A DNA stretch of 64,000 nucleotides from NCBI GenBank assembly GCA_024275415.1, contig JAJRZD010000064.1:31896-95895 (forward strand). The letters run 5' to 3'. The translations under genes were made by a program, and so were the position numbers. The stretch comes from an archaeon (GTDB lineage Archaea > Asgardarchaeota > Thorarchaeia > Thorarchaeales > Thorarchaeaceae). Under the pieces are notes generated by a model. The model was not told the origin of the DNA, did not search any database, and saw nothing but the letters and a program-made list of their open reading frames with translations. Positions 8,139 through 16,734 of the stretch are shown here, one piece after another (position 1 is the stretch's first letter; each line of letters begins with the position of its first letter).

Positions 8139-8917
8139 TTTACTATCTTATCCTTCAGCCTTCTTACAAGAAGGTTATGCGTTTTCGGATCTGAAGTTCG
8201 TCTGAACCCTCTGTTATCATGCGTAGAACCGGTGACTAACAGCCTGTGCCCATCCCCAAACTTTGGCATCAACGATCTTCCTTCAGAGTCCCATCCACCA
8301 TAAGGAGGATTACTTGTTTGTGCATAAGATCTGGTCACAGCCAAACCTGCTTCTCTTATTACTACCCGCTCTCGTGAATGTGCGACAATCTCATCAGACA
8401 GAATGATCACAGGATGCCTTAGACGCTCAGATATGTCAAAGGCACGCATCGTCAACTCGTAGGACTCTTGGGATGAATTCGGCGCTAAAACAATGCTCTC
8501 ATGATCTCCATGGGTTCCCCATCTAGATTGCATTAGGTCTCCTTGAGCCACTTTCGTTGCCTGTCCAGTACTTGGCCCCGCACGTTGCACATCTACAATC
8601 ACGCAAGGCGTTTCTGTCATAACTGCATAACCGATGCTTTCTTGCATCAAGCTGAAACCTGGCCCTGATGTGGCCGTCATTGAAAGAAGCCCTCCCCACG
8701 ATGCCCCGATTATGGCTGAAATTGCTGCAATTTCATCTTCCATCTGCAGATAAATTCCCCCTCGTTTTGGGAGTTCCTGGGACATGGCCTCTGCAATCTC
8801 AGACGCAGGAGTAATCGGATACCCCGCAAAGAATCTACATCCTGCTGCAATAGCACCTTCTGCAATAGCCCGATTTCCCTGCCAGAAAACGACGTTCCAA
8901 TCCATTGAATTGCTCAT
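7790..8917 (-). CDS. korA: 2-oxoacid:ferredoxin oxidoreductase alpha subunit (KorA-like)
   Basis: The 375-residue protein has the N-terminal pyrimidine-binding-domain signature of KorA/PorA-type subunits: GNRAIAEGAIAAGC, then GYPITPASEIAE, EDEIAAI and TSGPGFSLM. With a TPP-binding beta subunit it would oxidise a 2-oxoacid such as 2-oxoglutarate to acyl-CoA, reducing ferredoxin. Both ends look natural (EPDEIVEAICRS then stop). KorB, normally the next gene downstream, is absent: the sequence beyond the stop is the opposite-strand surface-protein gene. Upstream and divergent is tRNA-Gly. The family is clear; the substrate cannot be told from the sequence. Confidence 0.93.
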   Translation of the reverse strand: MSNSMDWNVVFWQGNRAIAEGAIAAGCRFFAGYPITPASEIAEAMSQELPKRGGIYLQMEDEIAAISAIIGASWGGLLSMTATSGPGFSLMQESIGYAVMTETPCVIVDVQRAGPSTGQATKVAQGDLMQSRWGTHGDHESIVLAPNSSQESYELTMRAFDISERLRHPVIILSDEIVAHSRERVVIREAGLAVTRSYAQTSNPPYGGWDSEGRSLMPKFGDGHRLLVTGSTHDNRGFRRTSDPKTHNLLVRRLKDKIVNHEGFLSDVVIQGPERAEWGVISFGSTSRSVEQAMNESKKEFKSLRLRTVWPFPDEIIKKFADTVDRLLVPELNLGQLFNEVVRTSDDRTEVVPLNKIGGGLLIEPDEIVEAICRS

Positions 8918-9026
8918 ATGTTACTCGTCTATACAGCCATTCGACCCCAAGATAAAACTTGAGTTTCAACAAAAAAGCACAATGATAACAGATAGTCTTT
9001 TATCAATTTCTGGATTCGCATATGCA

Positions 9027-9131
9027 GCGGCCATAGTCTAGTCTGGTTAGGACGGAAGCTTCCCAAGCTTTTGACCCGGGTCGAGTTTCCATTATGAACT
9101 CGCGGGACTTCAAATCCCGGTGGCCGCACCA
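9027..9131 (+). tRNA. tRNA-Gly (CCC) with an intron in the T-arm
   Basis: Acceptor GCGGCCA pairs with TGGCCGC, with discriminator A and CCA encoded (9129-9131). The anticodon loop TTCCCAA gives CCC on the stem GAAGC/GCTTT. A 28-nt intron (9081-9108) sits between positions 53 and 54. It forms a textbook bulge-helix-bulge: exon CCCG pairs with intron CGGG, the bulges are GGT and ACT, and the intron stem is CGAGTT/AACTCG. Splicing after the second base of each bulge restores CCGGG-TTCAAAT-CCCGG. Confidence 0.95.
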
Positions 9132-9171
9132 TATATTGCTAGGACATTTAAGAAAAGATTCTCTTTCATCC

Positions 9172-9249
9172 ATTGGCGAGCAATGAATGTCATGACCCCG
9201 ATGAGTCTCGCTGACGATGACTTGGATCTTGAGTTATGAGCTCGCCAAT
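9172..9249. repeat. 10-bp inverted repeat upstream of cdc6
   Basis: ATTGGCGAGC (9172-9181) is repeated exactly in inverse as GCTCGCCAAT (9240-9249), with 58 bp between, in the gap between tRNA-Gly and cdc6. Archaeal origins often lie next to orc1/cdc6 and carry inverted origin-recognition boxes. These arms do not match the ORB consensus I know, so origin function is only a possibility. An RNA or regulator site is equally open. Confidence 0.35.
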
Positions 9250-9339
9250 AATACTTTCGGCAACCTCTGAAACCAAATGTTTTTTTAATCGAACAGTTCA
9301 CAACACTTTTAAGCTTGGTAATACTTACCGTAGTTTGGG

Positions 9340-10557
9340 ATGCCACACGATTACATAGAGGACGAGCTTGGAAGAAAAAGTGTATTCAAGTCCGAGCAGT
9401 ATTTGTCAATTGATTATGTTCCTGAGAGCCTCCCTCATAGAGAAAACGAACTAAGAATACTTGCTCAGAGTTTCAAATCACTAATAGCCACACCTGGACG
9501 AACGAGTCAAAAATTCCTTATTGAGGGGCCGGTTGGTACAGGTAAGACGGCTGTTGCAAAACGCTTCGCTGAACAGATGGAAATGGCAGCAAGGCGACCT
9601 GGTAGAAATTTACGATTTCATAAACTCCATATCAACTGCAGAGTAAACAAGAGTGCATATCTAGTGTACCTAAAAATCCTCCGCACCTTCAGACCAGAGT
9701 TTCCTCGAAGGGGACACTCGCCTGAAGAGATACTACAGATGATAGTAGAAGTGTTAGAATCTGAAGACAGATATCTTCTTCTCATCCTTGATGAACTCGA
9801 CTACTTCATAAAACAAAAAGGTGGGGACATTCTTTACAATCTTACCCGCCTCATGGACGATCAGCTTAATGCACAGCAACGACTTTCAATCATCGGAGTT
9901 GGGAGGAGAATTCCTCTCGATCAGGGTCTGTTCGATTCCAGTACACTAAGCACCCTCCAAAGAAACATCCTTCGCTTCAAACCGTATAACGCAATCCAAC
10001 TCCAAGATATCCTGAATGAACGCGTCAGGATGGCATTTGAGAAAGGAGCTATTATGAAGGAGGCACTCCAAATGATTTGTGAGATTGCTGCAGAGAGAGG
10101 TGATGCCAGATACGCTATCGAACTTCTATGGAGGGCTGGCAAACAGGCCGATAGTCTAGAATCGCCTGTCATTATCCCTGATTATGTTAGAAAAGCCAAA
10201 GCAGATACACATCCTGAGCTGAGAGTTGAGGTGTTGAGTACTCTGCCCAAACAAACTCAGCTTCTTCTACTGGCTACTGCTCGAAAACTTAAGGAGGGTC
10301 GTAGCGCCTATGTCACCATTGGGGAAGTCGAAGAGATGTACCGATCTGTTTGTGAAGAATATGGCACAGAGGCAAGAGCACATACACAGATCTAGGAATG
10401 GGTTCAAGACTTGCAGGCACATGGCGTCATCGATACGAAACGCTCAAGCATCGGGCATCGGGGCCAAACAACATTGATAGGGCTTTCTGATGTACCTGCA
10501 TATCTTTTAGAGCAGCACCTATTGGATGTACTAAATACTGAGGGAAAAGCTGAATGA
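9340..10557 (+). CDS. cdc6: Orc1/Cdc6 replication initiator interrupted by an in-frame TAG
   Basis: This is an AAA+ initiator with Walker A GPVGTGKT (residues 63-70), Walker B LLILDELDYF and sensor-type IGVGRRI, followed by the start of a winged-helix domain. The frame meets TAG at 10393-10395 (codon 352). It continues without shift for 53 more codons that complete a normal Orc1/Cdc6 winged helix: EWVQDLQAHGVIDTK, then GHRGQTTLIGL. The stop is TGA at 10555-10557. The full length of about 405 codons fits the family. The TAG may be a recent nonsense change (for example from CAG or TGG), a sequence error, or a read-through codon. The gene overlaps the next HTH gene by ATGA and opens the replication-gene cluster. 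Confidence 0.85.
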
Positions 10558-10838
10558 ATCGCGAGATACGGCAAAGAATACCTATCGAAGACCTTTTTTC
10601 CTCAAAAGGCAGGGTAAAGATACTCAAAGAGCTAGTGGATTCAGCAGAGTTGAACATCTCCGAACTATGCCGACGTGTTGGATTGAACCACACTACCACA
10701 AAATCCCATTTGAGAGTGCTCATCGCCTCTGGATTGATTGAAGAGAAAACCTTCGGACGAATCAAAATATATCGATATCGTATTGAGGATTTAAGAGCAA
10801 GGTCTCTCAAGAATTTCTTTGAACTATGGAGCTCGTGA
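10554..10838 (+). CDS. Small winged-helix (ArsR/MarR-like) transcription regulator
   Basis: The 94-residue protein is a single winged-helix domain: SSKGRVKILKEL, then ISELCRRVGLNHTTTKSHLRVLIASGLIEEKTFGR, the usual helix-turn-helix plus wing of the ArsR group. No metal-binding Cys pair is seen. Its ATG overlaps the cdc6 stop (ATGA), so the two are probably translationally coupled, and truA follows at once. It may bind DNA or act as a partner of the initiator. The role is unknown. Confidence 0.8.
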   Translation: MNREIRQRIPIEDLFSSKGRVKILKELVDSAELNISELCRRVGLNHTTTKSHLRVLIASGLIEEKTFGRIKIYRYRIEDLRARSLKNFFELWSS

Positions 10839-10854
10839 GAAAGGGGAACTCTAT

Positions 10855-11685
10855 TTGACAAATTACCTTGCCCGCATTTTCTATCTTGGCATGAACTATC
10901 ACGGTTCTCAATGGCAACCCAATGTTCGCACAGTACAGGGTGCGGTCGTAGATGCCCTTGCAAAATGGTGCAGAAATCAGTACCCTTTGGAAAAACTATC
11001 TTTTTCTGGGAGAACCGACAAAGGCGTAACAAGCATAGGACAGATAATCTGTTTTGAATCTGATACTATACCCAATATCGATAAAATAAATTCATACCTC
11101 CCTGAAGATATCGTCTTGTGGGCGATCACTACAGCACCTCCAAGGTTCTCACCACGTTACAGTGTTCTCTCAAGACACTATCGCTATTTCTTGGACACCG
11201 ATGGTTCCAACTTGAATCTTGACGACATCCGAAAGGCAGCCAAACATCTAATCGGCACTCACAATTATGCACTCCTATCAAAACCTGATAATAACCGTAA
11301 TACCCTCGCAACCATACTTAATATCGCAATCAAAATATCTGGTACGAAACTTGTGATTGATGTGTATGGAACAAGATTCTTATGGAAGCTTGTCAGAAAG
11401 ATAGTGAGTCTTCTGAAACTGATTGGTGAGAACCACTATCCTCCTGATGTCGTTCTACAGCTCCTTGAAGGGCGCCCCGCGATTGTAGGAGGAATCAGAC
11501 CTGCTCCTGCAGAAGGACTTGTTCTTGTTGAAGCTGTAACACCACTTAGAATGAAAGTAAGTAAAAATGCTGTTGCTGCTATTCGAAAAAAAATCTTTCA
11601 GGATTTGTTATTTCACAAAAATACCATTACGACTTTGGACGGCATCGCCAACAATTTGACACTTAACGGAAGATTGACTCTCTGA
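10855..11685 (+). CDS. truA: tRNA pseudouridine synthase A
   Basis: TruA isomerises uridines 38-40 of the tRNA anticodon stem. The catalytic Asp motif FSGRTDKGVTS is present, as are the opening strand ARIFYLGMNYHGSQWQP and a late GTRFLWKLVRKIV stretch typical of the family. I prefer TTG 10855, just after the upstream HTH stop and preceded by AAAGGGG. The in-frame ATG at 10819 would overlap the HTH gene. The 3' end overlaps the convergent rfcL by 23 bp. The start is uncertain; the family is not. Confidence 0.9.
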   Translation: MTNYLARIFYLGMNYHGSQWQPNVRTVQGAVVDALAKWCRNQYPLEKLSFSGRTDKGVTSIGQIICFESDTIPNIDKINSYLPEDIVLWAITTAPPRFSPRYSVLSRHYRYFLDTDGSNLNLDDIRKAAKHLIGTHNYALLSKPDNNRNTLATILNIAIKISGTKLVIDVYGTRFLWKLVRKIVSLLKLIGENHYPPDVVLQLLEGRPAIVGGIRPAPAEGLVLVEAVTPLRMKVSKNAVAAIRKKIFQDLLFHKNTITTLDGIANNLTLNGRLTL

Positions 11686-12865
11686 TTCCCAGCCATTGAG
11701 TGATGTCCTTTTTCACCTTTGGATTGGCCTTGATAAGCACCTCAATAACCCTAATGTATTCATCATATGCCCGTGATTTTGAAATATTTGCTATGTTTGA
11801 TATGCGTCGAATCAGTTCATCTCCTTTTCCTCGCTTTCTCTGACCCTTCCATACTAGCAAAGGCCAAAGAGGTTCTGAATAGGTAACTCGTCTGTAAGGC
11901 GTACTAGTTCGACTGGCTGCAATAAATGACGAAAGAAAATCGTATGCATATGCTAGAAGCTTCCAATTCTGCTGCCTCATGATTCTTCCAAGATATAGAT
12001 CCGCAATGGAAAGAGAATTGAGTCCATGTGCAAGTTCAGAACTAGTTCCCAAATGTAGGTGAATGTTTTCTTCAAACCAGAGAACTAGACTATCATGATT
12101 AACATCGGTTTGATTAATAATCAACCTCGCCATTGCGGGTTCAGTCGTCATAAACAGCCTTTTCAATGTCTGCTCAACCGAAGTTCTAGTATCCCTTGCT
12201 TCTAGTTCATCTTCAGAAATCTTCCCTTCAATAATGGATTCTAAGTCTGAAATGGCTGCACGCAAATCGCCTCTAGAAATACTCGCAACTCTCTCAATGG
12301 TTTCTTGTGACACAATAACAGAGTTCTCTTTCACCAACCGTCTTAGGACTTTCACTACTATCTCATTATCAAGCAAAGAGAACTGTATTACAATGCATCG
12401 TTTCAGTAACTCTTTGAGTCTAGGACTATTAGGATCATTTGCTGTCATGACGATTGGATGAACTGAAGATTCGATTACCTTCAATATTGCAGCAACTCCC
12501 CCTCTATCTCCCGTGCCAGAGAGTCCATCTACCTCGTCAAGTAATATTACCCGACGGCTTCCATCAAGGGTATCCTGACCTGCAGAACGTAAAACAAGCT
12601 TCTCGATGCTGTCCTTGTTCCGCTTGTCGCTTGCATTGAACTCTACCAGTTCATAGCCCAAATCGTTTGCTAATGCACCAATCGATGATGTCTTTCCGGT
12701 TCCTGGAGGACCAATTAGCAATGCAGCTCGTTTGTTTGGATATCCGTTTTTCCATGAGAGTAGCCATTCAAGTAATCCATCAATTCCTGCAGAGTTTCCC
12801 ACCAGCTCCTTTCTAGTAGTTGGTCTATACCTCTCAATCCATGGAAGGTGGGCATCGTCCATCAT
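11663..12865 (-). CDS. rfcL: Replication factor C large subunit
   Basis: The 400-residue AAA+ clamp-loader subunit begins PWIERYRPTTRKELVGN, then has Walker A GPPGTGKTSS (about residue 53-60) and Walker B VILLDEVDG. It lacks the small subunit's SRC motif and has the helical C-terminal extension of archaeal RfcL. With RfcS it loads PCNA on primed DNA. It follows rfcS with an ATGA overlap, so the two form one operon. It is somewhat shorter than many RfcL proteins and no PIP-box-like tail is obvious. Confidence 0.93.
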   Translation of the reverse strand: MMDDAHLPWIERYRPTTRKELVGNSAGIDGLLEWLLSWKNGYPNKRAALLIGPPGTGKTSSIGALANDLGYELVEFNASDKRNKDSIEKLVLRSAGQDTLDGSRRVILLDEVDGLSGTGDRGGVAAILKVIESSVHPIVMTANDPNSPRLKELLKRCIVIQFSLLDNEIVVKVLRRLVKENSVIVSQETIERVASISRGDLRAAISDLESIIEGKISEDELEARDTRTSVEQTLKRLFMTTEPAMARLIINQTDVNHDSLVLWFEENIHLHLGTSSELAHGLNSLSIADLYLGRIMRQQNWKLLAYAYDFLSSFIAASRTSTPYRRVTYSEPLWPLLVWKGQRKRGKGDELIRRISNIANISKSRAYDEYIRVIEVLIKANPKVKKDITQWLGIRESIFR

Positions 12866-13815
12866 TCATCGTTCCTATAAGAGATGTGCGCTAGAAGAGC
12901 TGATATCTGAATCTCCCCATTTGCCCCTTCAGCAATGCGAAACTCTGCTTCAGCCGCTTTCTCAAGGGCAGAGCGTTTTGAGTCAACCGAGATATCTATC
13001 TTTTGAAGTTCTCTGTGAATCTGCCTGATGAGATCCAAAGGAGAAATTCCCCATTGTAGAATCAACTCTCTTAGATGCTGAAGTGACTGCTCGAACCGTC
13101 CTTCATGTGCCTCTTTTATGAGGTTCCGTATCTTTATAGGATCCGCTTGACCTGAGATGGTGAATACACTAGTGTTTGTAACTTCCCCCGTAGATGCGGC
13201 TGCCTGTAGAAGATTGATCGCGCCTCGCATATCGCCGTCTGCCAAATACAGGATTGCTTCTTTGCCTTCCGGTGTCATTGACACGTTCTCAGCTTTTGAG
13301 ATGAAATCCAATCTACTCTCGATGAATTCCTTCTTCAATCTATTGAATTTGAAAATAGCACAGCGTGATTGTATCGGTGGTATTATTCGGCTCGAATAAT
13401 TGCATATGAGAATCATTCTACATGACGATGCATATGATTCCATAGTCCTTCGAAGCGCATGCTGGGCATCGCTTGTGAGATGGTCGGCCTCATCAAGAAC
13501 CAGAATCTTAAATGGAGCATCACCGGCAGGCAACGAGCGCGCAAAGGTCTTGATCTGGTTTCTTACAACGTCGATTCCTCTCTCATCGCTCGCATTCAAC
13601 TCCATGAAGTTCCTTTCATACGACTCCCCGAATAGATCCCTTGCTAGCGCAATCGCAGCCGTGGTCTTCGCAGTGCCAGGAGGTCCTGAAAAAAGACAAT
13701 GGGGAAGTGTTCTGTTCTCAACAAATTTGGAAAGACGATTAATAATAGCATCCTGTCCAACTATCTCGCTTAGAGTACTGGGTCTATGCTTTTCAGTCCA
13801 CAAATCAATTTTCAT
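12862..13815 (-). CDS. rfcS: Replication factor C small subunit
   Basis: The 317-residue AAA+ protein has all clamp-loader boxes: WTEKHRPSTLSEIVGQ, Walker A GPPGTAKTT, Walker B ILVLDEADHLT, and the arginine-finger SRC motif (IQSRCAIFKF). It forms the PCNA clamp loader with RfcL, encoded immediately downstream with a 4-bp overlap. The upstream 149-bp gap separates it from the divergent gins gene and presumably carries both promoters. Confidence 0.96.
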   Translation of the reverse strand: MKIDLWTEKHRPSTLSEIVGQDAIINRLSKFVENRTLPHCLFSGPPGTAKTTAAIALARDLFGESYERNFMELNASDERGIDVVRNQIKTFARSLPAGDAPFKILVLDEADHLTSDAQHALRRTMESYASSCRMILICNYSSRIIPPIQSRCAIFKFNRLKKEFIESRLDFISKAENVSMTPEGKEAILYLADGDMRGAINLLQAAASTGEVTNTSVFTISGQADPIKIRNLIKEAHEGRFEQSLQHLRELILQWGISPLDLIRQIHRELQKIDISVDSKRSALEKAAEAEFRIAEGANGEIQISALLAHISYRNDE

Positions 13816-13964
13816 ATCAGTAATTCACCAGCACAAAATAATGCTATAACCCGAATCTCTTCTCATCTGTCTTGGATGCAATTAATCTAAAAAGGTTGCC
13901 TGAAAAATCCAAGTCAGCTCTTCCTAACAATGCCTTTATCACATTTCCAAGCATTTGAATAACC

Positions 13965-14528
13965 ATGATCTATCTAAGGCAGTCCATCGACAACATCATT
14001 GAACGAGCCCAAATGGATTTCGCAAATGATACTCGGTCATGCATCACCATCCGTGATATTCCTGAATTATTGATTGCAGGAAAAAAAGTAGGACCATTTC
14101 CCAAATCCACCCAAATCGAGTTACCTAACTGGGCTATAGAGCCATTGACAAATCATGGGTATGTCAAACTGGATCCAGATTCAGATTATTCATCGTTGCA
14201 AGGCGTTCAAAATGTGCACAGCGTTGAAAAAGATAGCCCCCATAAAGGACTACAACCTATCCATCCATTGCTATACTCGGCAATAAATAAGAAGTTGATT
14301 AAGATTCGTAGAGAAAAAGGAACCTTGGATCCGAAGGAGTTTGATGAGCTGGAGCGATTACGTCTGCTAATTAGTATCATTTCCCAAAAACGGCTCTCGA
14401 AAATACTGCGAGTGGCAAAATCGGGGGCATGCTCCGAGAAGCGTAAGGCCATGACACTTGAAGAACGTTGGCTATGTGAAGAGATAAGCATCTTGGCCAC
14501 TGAATGGAGGGATCATCTTCTCCTTTAG
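13965..14528 (+). CDS. GINS complex subunit, probably Gins23 type
   Basis: The 187-residue protein has a small beta domain first (ITIRDIPELL, KVGPFPKSTQIELPNWAIEPL) and a helical domain second. This B-then-A order is that of archaeal Gins23 rather than Gins51. GINS joins MCM and GAN/Cdc45 in the CMG-like helicase. The mcm gene follows 105 bp downstream on the same strand, the usual archaeal arrangement, which supports the call. Confidence 0.8.
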   Translation: MIYLRQSIDNIIERAQMDFANDTRSCITIRDIPELLIAGKKVGPFPKSTQIELPNWAIEPLTNHGYVKLDPDSDYSSLQGVQNVHSVEKDSPHKGLQPIHPLLYSAINKKLIKIRREKGTLDPKEFDELERLRLLISIISQKRLSKILRVAKSGACSEKRKAMTLEERWLCEEISILATEWRDHLLL

Positions 14529-14633
14529 TGATACAGGAGCTTAAATATCTAATGACAGTACTAACAATTCGGACAAATGCAGATATTCCACTGATTATCC
14601 CATTGACCAGAACAATATTTGAGGCAGATGCTC

Positions 14634-16709
14634 ATGTCAGGCTATGAGGGAGGCCCTCAGGAGCGATTCGAAGAGTTCCTGCGGACTTACAAAGATGATC
14701 AAGGCAACCTACCCTATTGGACAAAGATACAACGGTTCTCAATCGATGAAGCCACCTCCTTGATTGTAGATTTCCAAGATTTGACTTCTTTTGATAATGT
14801 GGTATTCAGCACTTTGGCAAAGGAAAACCCTCTACAATTCATGAATACGCTTAATGTTGTATTACGTTCGGTTCTTCGGGCTGAGGATCCGGATTATCTG
14901 GATACAGTTGACGAATGACTGATTAAGGTTCGGATAATCAATCATCCAAACTACGTATCTTTGCGGGCTATTCGATCTAGACATATTGGTATGCTCATCA
15001 CCATCAGCGGTGTGATGATGCGCGCGAGTGAAGTGAAGCCCCTGCTTGTTGATGCGACGTTCAAATGCAGACGATGTGGTGAGGAGCTCTATCAACCTCA
15101 AGAAGACGGACGTTATATGGAACCAGACCAGTGCACCGTTTGTGGGAAAAAGACCCCTGTCAGACTAATCCCAGAAAAATCAATCTTTCGAGATTGGCAA
15201 AAGGTGAGAATTCAGGAATCGCCCGAGGAACTGCCCCCTGGTCAAATGCCTCGGTCAATCGATGTGGTACTTGAAGGCGACATAGTGGATATCTCTAGAC
15301 CTGGTGATTTGGTTAAGATTACAGGCCTTCTCCTAACCACCCCCGATTTCTCAAGGCGAGGCGGTAAACTAGCAACATTCAATGTTTTTCTTCAAGCCAA
15401 TGGCGTTGAAATTGGAGATATGGAATACGAACAGGTTGAGCTATCTGAGGAGGATGAAGAAAAAATACGAGAGATGGCCGAGGATCCCTATATTCATGAA
15501 CGAATCTATGCATCAATAGCCCCTTCTATCCAAGGCCATGAACGTATCAAGGAGTCTATTGCATTACTTCTTTTTGGAGGTGTGGCAAAGACGCTCCCCG
15601 ATGGGACGCGCCTCAGAGGCCGGTCTAACATCCTGATGGTCGGAGACCCTGGTACTGGGAAAAGCCAAATCCTGAAATTTGTTTCCAAGCTCGCCTCGCG
15701 GAGCATATACACATCTGGAAAGGGAACTTCCGCAGCCGGTCTGACGGCCGCCGTAATGCACGATACTGAAACAGGTTCTATGACACTTGAAGCTGGTGCA
15801 CTAGTATTAGCAGATCAGGGAATCGCTTGTATCGATGAGTTTGATAAGATGGATCCAAATGACCGGACTGCAATCCACGAAGCAATGGAACAGCATACTG
15901 TCAGTATCGCAAAGGCAGGTATAGTTGCTACACTCAATGCAAGAACATCGATTCTAGCCGCCGCAAACCCCACACTGGGTCGATACGAGTCCTCTTTGTC
16001 CGTTCAGGATAATATCAAACTTCCGTTCACAATCCTTTCACGCTTTGATCTCCTCTGGATTTTGGTTGATACTGTTGAGCCGAAGAAAGATAGGGAACTG
16101 GCTCAATTCATTCTTGGAATGCATCGAACTCAAAAGACCCCTCAACAGCCAGCTACCCCCCCGATCCCTCCAGATTTTCTGAAGAAGTATATTGGCTATG
16201 CCAATCGATATGTCATTCCGCAGCTGAGTTCTGAGGCAGCAGAGGAGATAGAGAATTACTATGTTAACCTTCGGAAAAGCGCTGAAGGTGGTGCCGCACC
16301 CGTTCCGATTACTGCCCGTCAGCTTGAGGCATTAGTACGATTGTCTGAAGCCCGTGCCAGAATGGCCCTTCGGTCAAAAGTCACCAAGGAAGATGCGCAG
16401 GCTGCTATTCGGCTAATGGAAGAATCGTTGAGGATGGTTGCCTTTGATCATGTGACTGGAAAGATTGACATCGACCGTCTGGTTTCGAAAATGAGCACAT
16501 CCCAGAGGAAATCAGCTGATGTGATAATCAAAGTAATGAAAGACATGGAGGCTGAAGGCTCATCGGTCATTAGTGAAGAAGAACTGATAACACGAGTCGA
16601 AGCGCTGGGCATATCACGTGAAAGGGCTGAAAATGCCATCAAAAAACTACTTGCTGATGGAATGCTTTTCAATCCATCTCATGGGAAACTCAAGCGAACA
16701 CAGAGTTAG
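14634..16709 (+). CDS. mcm: MCM replicative helicase interrupted by an in-frame TGA
   Basis: From ATG 14634 (GAGG at 14621-14624) the frame codes for a full archaeal MCM: N-terminal domain, zinc motif CRRCG...CTVCG, Walker A GDPGTGKSQ (about residue 337), Walker B CIDEFDKM, sensor AANPTLGRY, arginine finger SRFDLLW and a C-terminal winged helix. Codon 95, at 14916-14918, is TGA. Downstream, the same frame goes on at once with LIKVRIINHPNYVSLRAIRS, the conserved MCM strand, so the stop lies inside the N-terminal domain. The simplest readings are a CGA-to-TGA change or a sequence error. A downstream restart would lose the first part of the N-terminal domain. Confidence 0.9.
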
Positions 16710-16734
16710 TAATCATAATATCCGATACTTGGAG

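Noticed and set aside
8929..9132. 67-residue minus-strand ORF
   Set aside because: It is the antisense of tRNA-Gly and its intron; no protein feature is visible.
10393..10395. Pyrrolysine reading of TAG in cdc6
   Set aside because: No pyl genes or insertion element are visible, other genes do end at TAG, and the site is not a known Pyl position. A nonsense change or error is simpler.
14916..14918. Selenocysteine reading of TGA in mcm
   Set aside because: MCM is not a redox protein at this position and no SECIS-like structure was recognised.
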